A DNA stretch of 7,703 nt from Nitrospirota bacterium (lineage in GTDB: Bacteria; Nitrospirota; UBA9217). Within the stretch, counting starts at the first letter, position 1; each line of letters starts with the position of its first letter. Location: the NCBI GenBank assembly GCA_017885365.1, contig JAFNGD010000185.1, forward strand, positions 5,860-13,562, in the 5' to 3' direction. The notes beneath the pieces are model-generated. The model worked only from the letters and a program-made list of their open reading frames with translations, had not been told where the DNA came from and searched no databases. Of this stretch, positions 1-5,360 are shown piece after piece. The position numbers and the translations under genes are program-made.

Positions 1-155
1 TGCAGCGCGTCGAGCAGGGTAATGTCGAAGAACCCTGACGAACAGCATTCGTGGCATCCGCGGAGGCAGGCGACCCGGTTCTTCCGTGCCGCCTCATTGA
101 ACTGTTCGCTCGTAAGTTGGAGGAACTTCGAATAGTCCTTGACGATCTTCTTCAT
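1..155 (-). CDS. YkgJ-type cysteine-cluster protein, N-terminal part (runs off the left edge)
   Basis: Only the first 51 codons are inside the window, reading leftward from an ATG at 155-153. The product begins MKKIVKDYSKFLQLTSEQF and then carries a dense cysteine cluster, C30-x3-C34-x2-C37-C38, followed by a stretch reading SGFFDITLLDAL. A CxxxCxxCC cluster close to the N-terminus, followed by a hydrophobic 'DIT' strand, is characteristic of the YkgJ/PF03692 family of small proteins. These are annotated as probable zinc- or iron-sulfur-binding proteins, and their biochemical role is poorly defined. The start is supported by an AAAGG ribosome-binding site about 10 nt upstream and by a very good sigma-70 promoter at 189-218. 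The gene seems to be a separate transcription unit from the stress cassette, because a terminator lies between them. The C-terminal part is not visible, so full domain content cannot be judged. Confidence 0.75.
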   Translation of the reverse strand, partial: MKKIVKDYSKFLQLTSEQFNEAARKNRVACLRGCHECCSSGFFDITLLDAL

Positions 156-188
156 GAATACGGAGCCTTTCCGATAGTGGAGTGAGGG

Positions 189-218
189 ATTATACGGACT
201 TGATGGGTGGTTTGTCAA
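189..218 (-). promoter_or_regulatory. Near-consensus sigma-70 promoter for the YkgJ-type gene
   Basis: Read on the minus strand, a perfect -35 box TTGACA (218-213) and a perfect -10 box TATAAT (194-189) are separated by 18 bp. Transcription would start near 182, giving a 5' leader of about 27 nt that holds the AAAGG ribosome-binding site of the gene starting at 155. Both hexamers match the housekeeping consensus, so strong constitutive expression is expected. The 18-bp spacer is one base longer than optimal. Confidence 0.85.
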
Positions 219-522
219 TATGGAGATGGAATCGAGAAATGTGCTGCTTGCAGCGCGACAGACGTGCATTGTACAGTGGGTTCACTGAACACTCATCGGT
301 CTGGACCAAGGAACGTGTGAATCTCGTTTTCGTCCACGCGCTTCGAGGACAGCGCAGAACTCGTCGGTCGTTCACTCCAGAAGCCAGGCCCTGTTCTGAG
401 CCGGCCGAACCAGGGCGCGTGGCAGCTTATCGGTTCCTTCCGCTTGATACAGGACAGGATCAGGGCTGCTCCGGTCATTCCCGTGGCTGGGCTTTTCAGG
501 TACCGAAGCACATTATGCTAAA
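219..522. other. About 300 bp with no recognisable gene
   Basis: Between the promoter at 189-218 and the terminator at 523-557 I see no convincing coding region or RNA gene. Short open frames exist on both strands (for example 182-526 on plus; 190-375 and 293-511 on minus). They lack ribosome-binding sites, have shadow-like composition rich in Arg, Ser and Pro, and resemble no family I know. A small palindrome GTTCACTGAAC lies near 289-299, with no T-run and no paired copy nearby. The stretch could be upstream regulatory DNA, decayed coding sequence or an unrecognised small RNA, but nothing in the bases favours one of these. Confidence 0.5.
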
Positions 523-557
523 TTAAAAAAGCCTGAATCACATTCGTGATTCAGGCC
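523..557 (-). terminator. Intrinsic terminator of the sigma/anti-sigma/Spy-like operon
   Basis: On the minus strand an 11-bp perfect stem GCCTGAATCAC / GTGATTCAGGC (556-546 and 541-531) with a 4-nt GAAT loop is followed directly by TTTTTTAATTT (530 downward). This is a textbook rho-independent terminator about 45 nt downstream of the stop codon of the Spy-like gene. On the plus strand the hairpin is not followed by a T-run, so it acts in one direction only. Confidence 0.95.
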
Positions 558-599
558 CAGAAGAAGCTATCCCCATAAGCGCTTCTCGATCTTAAACGG

Positions 600-1181
600 C
601 TATTTGGTCTCCGTCGGTGTGCCACGCATGAGGCCGGGACCGTGGCCCTGTCCGGGCACCATGCCGCCTTTGCCCGGGCCGCTTCCCCGGGCCCCTTCCA
701 CCATACCGCGCATCTCGCGCTGGAACTCCTGGTGGAAAAGGATGTAGCGGGCCTGCTGGGTCACGGTCAGGTTGTCCTTGGCCGCGTCGAACTCCTTGTC
801 CCGCAGGGACATCATTTCACGGTTGATCTTCTCCATCCTGCTGATAGCCGCCTTCATCTTTCCCTCGTCGGGCCGCTGCGCGCTGAGCTCGGCCCTGAGC
901 TCCTGCATAGCCTGCCGGTTCTCCCGCATGAGGGACCTGCGCTTCTGGTCAAGCGAGGTGATGACCGGGATGAACCTCGCCGCGGTCTTCTCGTCAAGCT
1001 TTAGTTCCTCGGTGAGCCGAGAGACCTTGACCGCCTCCATTTTTTTCCGTACCTCTTCACGTTGTTCCTCCGACGGCGGCCCTCCCGCAGGTCCGCGCAA
1101 GGTCCCCTGCTGCGCGAAGGCCGGCAGCGAAAGCGCCGCCAGCAGCGCTGCCATGAACATGGATCGTCCGATGCTGTTCAT
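600..1181 (-). CDS. Secreted Spy/CpxP/CnrX-like LTxxQ-type periplasmic protein
   Basis: This 193-residue protein has a clear Sec signal peptide: a basic start with R6, a hydrophobic core around residues 8-19, and an AFA|QQ cleavage site after A23. The mature part is helical and highly charged. It has an 'LTEELKLDEKTAARF' segment (about 56-70), a central heptad-like region, and an LTVTQQ segment (about 138-143) that fits the LTxxQ signature of the Spy/CpxP/ZraP/CnrX superfamily. These proteins sense metal or envelope stress or act as periplasmic chaperones. The last 30 or so residues are a flexible Gly/Pro/Met/His-rich tail that could bind metal or simply be unstructured. The ATG lies 3 nt after the anti-sigma stop, and its ribosome-binding site (GAGGAGGGG) is the last codons of that gene, so the two are translationally coupled. 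It is the last gene before the terminator at 523-557. By analogy with CnrX it may modulate the anti-sigma factor. That role is inferred, and a chaperone made as the output of the regulon is equally possible. Confidence 0.85.
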   Translation of the reverse strand: MNSIGRSMFMAALLAALSLPAFAQQGTLRGPAGGPPSEEQREEVRKKMEAVKVSRLTEELKLDEKTAARFIPVITSLDQKRRSLMRENRQAMQELRAELSAQRPDEGKMKAAISRMEKINREMMSLRDKEFDAAKDNLTVTQQARYILFHQEFQREMRGMVEGARGSGPGKGGMVPGQGHGPGLMRGTPTETK

Positions 1182-1184
1182 GCT

Positions 1185-1811
1185 TTACCCCTCCTCTTTG
1201 TATTCATCGAGTTTTTTGGATAGCTGTTCCAGTTCCTGGGTGTTCAGCTCCACGAGCTTGTCATCAATGGACAGGTCCTGGCCGTTCGAGGGCAGGTCCG
1301 CCGCCGCGTCCAGCAGCGTGGCGAGCTCCCCGGAGGCCCAGGAATCGAGCGAGTCCAGCTCGTTACCGCTGAGGTCCGCAAGTTCGACCTGCCCGGGGTC
1401 GAGCATGTCCTCGTACGATGCCCCGCTGTCCGGCGATCCGGTCTCCGCCATCTTCAGCGGGGCAGGGGGGGTGAGGAACCATGCCAGGGACACCACCAGG
1501 AGGACCACGGCGGCAGATACGACCCAGCGGGGTATAAGGAATCGTTCCAGGAATCCCGGCAGTCTCCAGAAACTTCCCCGCTGCCGCTGCTTCCGGACTT
1601 CGCGATAGACCCTGCCCGGCATGGCGGCCCAGAACGCTTCCCCGGGATCGGGGATGGCCTCCGCGGCCAGCACGCGAAGAATTTCGAGCTCTGTTCTGCA
1701 GTCCCCGCAGGACGCCAGATGCTGCTCGACGTTCGTTCGTGCCGCCTGGTCGAGTTTCCGCTCAAGATGGCCGGGAAGCAGTTCGCGTATGTCTCTATTT
1801 CTGCACGTCAT
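1185..1811 (-). CDS. Transmembrane zinc-finger (ZAS) anti-sigma factor
   Basis: This 208-residue protein has an N-terminal cytoplasmic zf-HC2 / zinc-associated anti-sigma domain with C3 and the classic H31-x3-C35-x2-C38 motif (HLASCGDC). An amphipathic linker follows, then a single membrane span at about residues 96-113 preceded by basic residues (inside-positive). The roughly 94-residue C-terminal domain would face the periplasm. It has no cysteines, is strikingly acidic (long runs rich in Asp, Glu, Leu and Ser) and ends in a coiled-coil-like ELEQLSKKLDEYKEEG segment. Such proteins hold the cognate ECF sigma factor at the membrane until an envelope signal releases it. Its start overlaps the end of the sigma gene by 17 bp, and an AGGAG site sits 6 nt before the ATG, inside the sigma coding sequence. 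This is the normal arrangement for a co-expressed sigma/anti-sigma pair. The gene downstream encodes a periplasmic Spy/CnrX-like protein that could bind the acidic domain (inference). Confidence 0.9.
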   Translation of the reverse strand: MTCRNRDIRELLPGHLERKLDQAARTNVEQHLASCGDCRTELEILRVLAAEAIPDPGEAFWAAMPGRVYREVRKQRQRGSFWRLPGFLERFLIPRWVVSAAVVLLVVSLAWFLTPPAPLKMAETGSPDSGASYEDMLDPGQVELADLSGNELDSLDSWASGELATLLDAAADLPSNGQDLSIDDKLVELNTQELEQLSKKLDEYKEEG

Positions 1812-2388
1812 TCTCTTCTCCTGGCTTCTGGCTCCCGGTCCCCGGTTCTTCGAACATGGCCTTGAGCTTCTGCACCCCGTGGTGATAGTTTGCCTTGGAC
1901 GTTCCCACGGAGCACTTCATGATTCCGGCGATCTCCTCGAAGGTCTTCTGCTCCTGGACCCTGAGCATCACCGTGAGCCGCTGTTTTTCCGGAAGTGCGG
2001 TGAGCGCTTTGTACAGCCGCTCCCGGGTCTCCTTCTTGATCAGCGATTCCAGGGTCTTCGGGTCCCGCCGGATGATGACATCGTCCAAGGGTACGCGACC
2101 GGCGCGCGCCCGGTCCCGGTAGAGGTTCTTTGCCAGGTTGATGGCGATCTGGTAGAGCCAGGTCCGGAAGCTTGAACGCCGCTCAAACCCCGTGATGCCG
2201 GTGAAGGCCTTCACGAAGGTCTTTTGCAGGATGTCCGCGGCATCGTCAGCATCGCTCACCATGCGGTACAGCATCGAATAGAGCGGCTTCTGGTGCTTCA
2301 GGACCAGCTCGTCGAAGGCATCGCGGTCGCCGGCGACGCAGCGGTCAAGCAGTGCGAGATCATCATCCATGGGATGGCCGTTCGTCAT
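1795..2388 (-). CDS. ECF-type sigma-70 family RNA polymerase sigma factor
   Basis: This 197-residue protein has the two-domain ECF layout. Region 2 (about residues 24-95) includes the core-binding 'DADDAADILQKTFVKAF' stretch and the -10-recognition segment ending FRTWLYQIAINLAKN. Region 4 (about 128-180) has 'ALPEKQRLTVMLR' and a helix-turn-helix around FEEIAGIMKCSVGTSKANYH. There is no sigma-1.1 or region 3 and no long C-terminal extension, so it is a canonical ECF factor. It directs RNA polymerase to a small stress regulon and is presumably held inactive by the ZAS protein encoded immediately downstream with a 17-bp overlap. The start is uncertain: ATG at 2388 and ATG at 2370 (giving MDDDLALLDRC) are both possible, and neither has a Shine-Dalgarno sequence. 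A promoter-like element at 2393-2420 would place the transcription start almost on the first ATG, so a leaderless mRNA or use of the second ATG is plausible. Confidence 0.93.
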   Translation of the reverse strand: MTNGHPMDDDLALLDRCVAGDRDAFDELVLKHQKPLYSMLYRMVSDADDAADILQKTFVKAFTGITGFERRSSFRTWLYQIAINLAKNLYRDRARAGRVPLDDVIIRRDPKTLESLIKKETRERLYKALTALPEKQRLTVMLRVQEQKTFEEIAGIMKCSVGTSKANYHHGVQKLKAMFEEPGTGSQKPGEENDVQK

Positions 2389-2392
2389 GATA

Positions 2393-2420
2393 TGAGACCC
2401 GGAAAGCGGTAAAAGGTTGC
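2393..2420 (-). promoter_or_regulatory. Candidate ECF-sigma (RpoE-like) promoter, probably autoregulatory
   Basis: On the minus strand GCAACCT (2420-2414) is followed after 16 bp by TCTCA (2397-2393). Known RpoE-type promoters read approximately GGAACTT-N16/17-TCTGA, so the AAC core, spacing and TCT are all kept. It lies directly in front of the ECF sigma gene, where self-activated promoters of this class are normally found. Transcription would begin within a few bases of the ATG at 2388. The match is by eye and degenerate, so confidence is moderate. Confidence 0.5.
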
Positions 2421-2450
2421 ATTCGCATCAGGTTTTGTCGGACAAGGCGG

Positions 2451-4613
2451 TCAGGGCTGCACGGGCTGGGCAGGTTCTTTTACGGCGTCACGGTACAGGC
2501 TGACGCGGTTCCGGCCGTTGCGCTTTGCGTGGTACAGGGCCTCATCGGCCATGGTGACGAGACCAGCGCGGTCATCTGTGTCCTCGGGGAATGAGACCAC
2601 GCCGATACTCAACGTGCACTTGAGCTCCCCATCGGATACCTTGGTCACCACCGTCTTCTCCATGAGGGAGCGGACGCGCTCCGCCATCTGCTCGGCGCCT
2701 TTCCGGTCGGTCTCGACCATGCCGACGGCGAACTCTTCGCCGCCGTATCGGGCCACGAAGTCCGTGCCGCGGATGGTCTCCTGAAGGATCCGGCCGACGG
2801 CCTTGATCGCGATGTCGCCGATGGGGTGGCCGTACTTGTCATTCACCAGCTTGAACTTGTCGATGTCCATGAGGAGGATGGAAAAGGGGCGGGGTGTGCG
2901 CTCCAGCTCCCGATACTTCGCGTGCAGCATCTCCATGAAGGTCCGGTGGTTCAGGAGGCCGGTGAGGCCGTCGGTCCGTGCCAGGTCCTCGATCCTCTGG
3001 TGAAGCTGGGAGTTGTATCCCACGAGCGCGACCTGGTTCAGCAATGTGTCGAGCAGGTAGTCTCGGTGATAGGAAGAGAATGCGTCAGGCCGGAGGGACG
3101 CAAGGAAGAACGCGCCAAGGAATTCGTTGTTGGCGACGAACAGCCTGCCATACAGGGAACGGACCGGCGTTTGGAGCTCCTTCAGGGGGAAGAGCACGAT
3201 ATCCCTGCTCCGGTCGCCGTAGTCGGAGGTATAGAAGGTGGTCGTGCCCCGGTCCATCCAGTGCTTGTGCATGAACGCCAGGACCGCGCTCTCCTCGAGC
3301 GGGAGCGAACGACCGATCGCGCTGCGGTCGTAGCCATACAGTGCGATGACCTGCACCTCGGGCATCGTGCCGAGCCCGGTCTTCAGAAAACACACGCAGA
3401 AATCGAAGGGGACGATATGCTTGATCCGGGGGATCACTTTTTCCATGATCTCGCTGAACTTGAGGCTGAAGATCAGGTCGGCGCTGATGTCATGGAGCCC
3501 ACCGAAGATGGCGGCCTTTGTTTCGAGGTCGAGCGACATCCGGGCTTTTTCGATAAACTGGCGGAACAAGGCGGCAAAGTGTTTCAGCATCTCCTGGGCC
3601 CCGCCGTCGAACTCATCGGGGGCAAGCCGGTCGGCCGCGAGGACCGCGATAACGTTCTCCTGGTCCTTCGCCAGGAGGGGGATGAGCATGACCGACCGGA
3701 TCGCGATCGTCCGCGCTTCGGGGCGATAATAGCCGAGGGACTGCACCGGCATGCCGGCAAGGTCGGGAATATAGTGGGCGACCCGGCGATCGGCGCACAG
3801 TTCGATCCGCGTCTTCCCGGCTGCCGGGTCCAGGACGGTCCCGACGGGTACGACGGCGCCTTTGCTCTCGGTCCTGAAGGCCCGGAGGACATATGCCTCG
3901 CTGCTCTCCCAGCGCTCCTTCACGAAAAGGGCGTAGGTATGTGCGGGGACCAGCTTGTAGGTCAGTTCGAGCATTCCCGCAAGGCCCTCCTCGAGGTCCT
4001 GGGCCGTATTCAGGTTCGCGGCCTGTCTGCTCTCCTGCATGAGCATTTCCAGCGTCGCCGGGGTAGCAAGCGGGTTGACGGCCTCGGCCTTCGCGACAAG
4101 GCGGTCATGCGCGTCCTTGGCCTGATCGGCCTCCTTTTGGACGTAGTCCATGATGTACGAGGTCGCCAGCGAGACGCCTCCCAGCGAAAGGCCGAAACCG
4201 GCATAGGTTTGCCACCGGGCGGCATCGAATTGACGCGTGATGAGCAGGCTGAAGAGCTCGACGGAGAGGATGGCAAGAACCATGAGCGCCGCCTGCGGGA
4301 GACGCGAAAGAGCGGCGAACACGACGGCGAAGAGGTAATAGACCGACCAGAAGGTGGAGTGGGCCCCGCCGGTCAATTGCAGGATGAAGTTCACGAAGAT
4401 GACGCCGAGCGCGATGAACCGGAAGGGTATGGGCAGGAGGGGGGACTCGGAGAAGATGAATTCGTAGGAGATCCGGAAGACCAGGAACAGGTATCCGGCG
4501 ATCCAGGAGTGCAGGGCAAGGAGGGAGGACGGAGAATCGGTCAGTCCCGGCCTGATGAACAGGCCCAGGCAGGCCAGGAGAGCATACAGGCCAAGACCGA
4601 GATCAACGAACAT
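2451..4613 (-). CDS. Membrane-anchored GAF-GAF-GGDEF diguanylate cyclase
   Basis: This 720-residue protein should make cyclic-di-GMP from two GTP. The N-terminus holds about six hydrophobic spans (roughly 4-20, 34-50, 63-81, 88-102, 107-125, 137-155), then a short coiled linker. Two GAF-like sensor domains follow at about 200-355 and 375-535, and a GGDEF domain at about 545-705. The catalytic domain looks intact: TDGLTGLLN at its start, the metal-binding D583 in MDIDKFK, NDKYGHPIGD, and the active-site motif G624-G-E-E-F628. The RxxD inhibitory site (R615-D618) stands five residues before it, so product feedback inhibition is expected. The ATG at 4613 lies 2 nt after the stop of the second DUF507 gene. 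GAGG sits directly against it and GGAGG lies 17 nt upstream, so a TTG at 4619, better spaced from GGAGG, is an alternative start. The open frame continues upstream to 5009, but that part is a shadow of the DUF507 genes. Confidence 0.93.
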   Translation of the reverse strand: MFVDLGLGLYALLACLGLFIRPGLTDSPSSLLALHSWIAGYLFLVFRISYEFIFSESPLLPIPFRFIALGVIFVNFILQLTGGAHSTFWSVYYLFAVVFAALSRLPQAALMVLAILSVELFSLLITRQFDAARWQTYAGFGLSLGGVSLATSYIMDYVQKEADQAKDAHDRLVAKAEAVNPLATPATLEMLMQESRQAANLNTAQDLEEGLAGMLELTYKLVPAHTYALFVKERWESSEAYVLRAFRTESKGAVVPVGTVLDPAAGKTRIELCADRRVAHYIPDLAGMPVQSLGYYRPEARTIAIRSVMLIPLLAKDQENVIAVLAADRLAPDEFDGGAQEMLKHFAALFRQFIEKARMSLDLETKAAIFGGLHDISADLIFSLKFSEIMEKVIPRIKHIVPFDFCVCFLKTGLGTMPEVQVIALYGYDRSAIGRSLPLEESAVLAFMHKHWMDRGTTTFYTSDYGDRSRDIVLFPLKELQTPVRSLYGRLFVANNEFLGAFFLASLRPDAFSSYHRDYLLDTLLNQVALVGYNSQLHQRIEDLARTDGLTGLLNHRTFMEMLHAKYRELERTPRPFSILLMDIDKFKLVNDKYGHPIGDIAIKAVGRILQETIRGTDFVARYGGEEFAVGMVETDRKGAEQMAERVRSLMEKTVVTKVSDGELKCTLSIGVVSFPEDTDDRAGLVTMADEALYHAKRNGRNRVSLYRDAVKEPAQPVQP

Positions 4614-4615
4614 CC

Positions 4616-4894
4616 TCAAAGTTTCCGTCGCCTCCGCAGCTCTTCTTCCCGATACTTCTGATAGAGGACCTCCCACTCGCGGCTCCCCTCGGGGACCTTG
4701 CGGGAGAGGGACTGGATCATCGTCCGGACCACGGTGTCCGCCTCGTCGTCGAACTTGAGATCGTCGGTGATGGTGCGCTTGATCTCGCGGAGGATCCGCT
4801 CCTCCGGTTGGATCGCGTCGACGTGCCGGTCCTGCATCAGCATGTCCAGGACCAGATGGGAGACATGCGAGATCCGGTCTTCGCTCAGCCTCAT
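4616..4894 (-). CDS. DUF507 family protein (second of a tandem pair)
   Basis: This 92-residue, highly charged and probably all-helical cytoplasmic protein begins MRLSEDRISHVSHLV and ends in a very basic EELRRRRKL tail. DUF507 proteins typically start with MRLS.D and are about 90-95 residues long, and they often occur as two adjacent copies. Their function is unknown to me. The ATG overlaps the stop codon of the preceding DUF507 gene in an ATGA arrangement, with a G-rich stretch (GGGGG) about 8 nt upstream as a weak ribosome-binding site, so translation is probably coupled. Its stop is 2 nt from the ATG of the diguanylate cyclase. The same frame stays open upstream to about 5260, but that extension runs through the first DUF507 gene out of phase and is not part of the protein. 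Confidence 0.85.
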   Translation of the reverse strand: MRLSEDRISHVSHLVLDMLMQDRHVDAIQPEERILREIKRTITDDLKFDDEADTVVRTMIQSLSRKVPEGSREWEVLYQKYREEELRRRRKL

Positions 4895-5172
4895 AGGACC
4901 ATCCCCCGGTCCTTCGCCAGCTTCTGCTTGGTGAGCTCGAACACCTTGCGGTAGTCCATCTGTCCCTTGGCGATCTCGGCCTCGTGCGCCGAAAGGAGCT
5001 TCTCCACATCCTTGTTGAGCTTGTCCTCTTCCAGCATGTTCGCGGTGATGACGTCGGTGATCTTCGCGGTAATGACGTCCCGGGACACGTCGTACTTGGC
5101 CAGCCCCTTGCTCTCGAGGTTGGCGGAGATCGCTGCGGCGATATGCTGGATGAGATCTTTGGAGAGGCGCAT
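4891..5172 (-). CDS. DUF507 family protein (first of a tandem pair)
   Basis: This 93-residue charged helical protein starts MRLSKDLIQHIAAAI and lacks a signal peptide or membrane span. It shares the MRLS(K/E)D..I.H opening and nearly the same length (93 versus 92) with the DUF507 gene directly downstream, so the two look like ancient paralogues. Function is unknown. An in-frame ATG 12 bp further upstream (5184, adding MPTK) is possible. I prefer 5172 because the 5184 ATG shares its first two bases with a TATAAT box (5188-5183), which would leave that codon upstream of the transcription start. The family also normally begins at MRLS. No Shine-Dalgarno precedes either ATG, which fits a nearly leaderless mRNA. 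It heads a compact operon with the second DUF507 gene and the diguanylate cyclase. Confidence 0.85.
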   Translation of the reverse strand: MRLSKDLIQHIAAAISANLESKGLAKYDVSRDVITAKITDVITANMLEEDKLNKDVEKLLSAHEAEIAKGQMDYRKVFELTKQKLAKDRGMVL

Positions 5173-5182
5173 CTTGGTGGGC

Positions 5183-5191
5183 ATTATACCA
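5183..5191 (-). promoter_or_regulatory. Extended -10 promoter of the DUF507-DUF507-GGDEF operon
   Basis: The minus strand reads TGGTATAAT (5191-5183), a perfect -10 hexamer with the TGn extension that can replace a good -35 box. At the -35 distance there is only a poor hexamer (GTTTCC), but an A7 tract (5219-5213) lies just upstream, where an UP-element-like sequence would be. Transcription is predicted to start around 5177-5175, only a few bases before the ATG at 5172. Confidence 0.65.
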
Positions 5192-5212
5192 GAAAACGGG
5201 GACGGGGAAACC

Positions 5213-5358
5213 TTTTTTTACCGCAGAGGACGCGGAGGGAATGCACGGCGAGGAGGTCAACGGTTTGAACCTTGGCAGTAAACCCCAAGAAAAGATCCTG
5301 ACGTTGCCGTCCTCTGCGTCCTCGCTTAGAAGCGCCTACTTTTGGCTGCGGTGAAAAG
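5213..5358. repeat. Imperfect intergenic inverted repeat A (ACCGCAGAGGACGC type)
   Basis: The left arm around 5219-5238 (ACCGCAGAGGACGCGGAGG) and the right arms at 5308-5324 (CGTCCTCTGCGTCCTCG) and 5346-5353 (CTGCGGTG) are inverted relative to each other. The right side is interrupted by about 20 bp that itself contains a small hairpin, CGCTTAGAAGCG (5323-5334). The arms are built from an 8-9 bp near-repeat (GAGGACGC, GCGGAGG). Elements of this 'GCAGAGGACGC / GCGTCCTCTGCGG' kind are scattered between genes in many bacteria, and their function is not settled. It fills the space between the DUF2232 gene and the DUF507 promoter. No T-run follows on either strand, so it is not a standard terminator. 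Confidence 0.6.
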
Positions 5359-5360
5359 AT

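Noticed and set aside
182..526. 114-codon plus-strand frame in the left intergenic tract
   Set aside because: It has no ribosome-binding site, overlaps the minus-strand promoter and ends in the terminator. Composition is not protein-like.
560..585. Second hairpin AGAAGC...GCTTCT just after the Spy-like gene
   Set aside because: The stem is short with a long loop and no T-run. The strong terminator immediately beyond it explains transcript ending.
772..1608. 278-codon plus-strand frame across the Spy-like and anti-sigma genes
   Set aside because: It runs antisense to two well-supported coupled genes and is a Ser/Arg-rich shadow composition.
2435..2445. Small palindrome TTGTCGGACAA upstream of the sigma gene
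   Set aside because: Five-base arms around a single base occur often by chance. No T-run and no second copy supports an operator or terminator.
2826..4661. 611-codon open frame on the plus strand
   Set aside because: It lies exactly antisense to the GAF-GAF-GGDEF gene, has skewed Glu/Gly/Asp/Gln composition and no recognisable domain. Long antisense frames are expected in GC-rich genes.
4614..5009. N-terminal extension of the cyclase frame by 132 codons
   Set aside because: The extension reads through both DUF507 genes out of phase as Arg/Pro-rich nonsense. The membrane protein clearly begins at MFVDLGLGLYALL.
4895..5260. Upstream extension of the second DUF507 frame
   Set aside because: It is out of phase over the first DUF507 gene. 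The family start MRLS at 4894 and the ATGA overlap define the real start.
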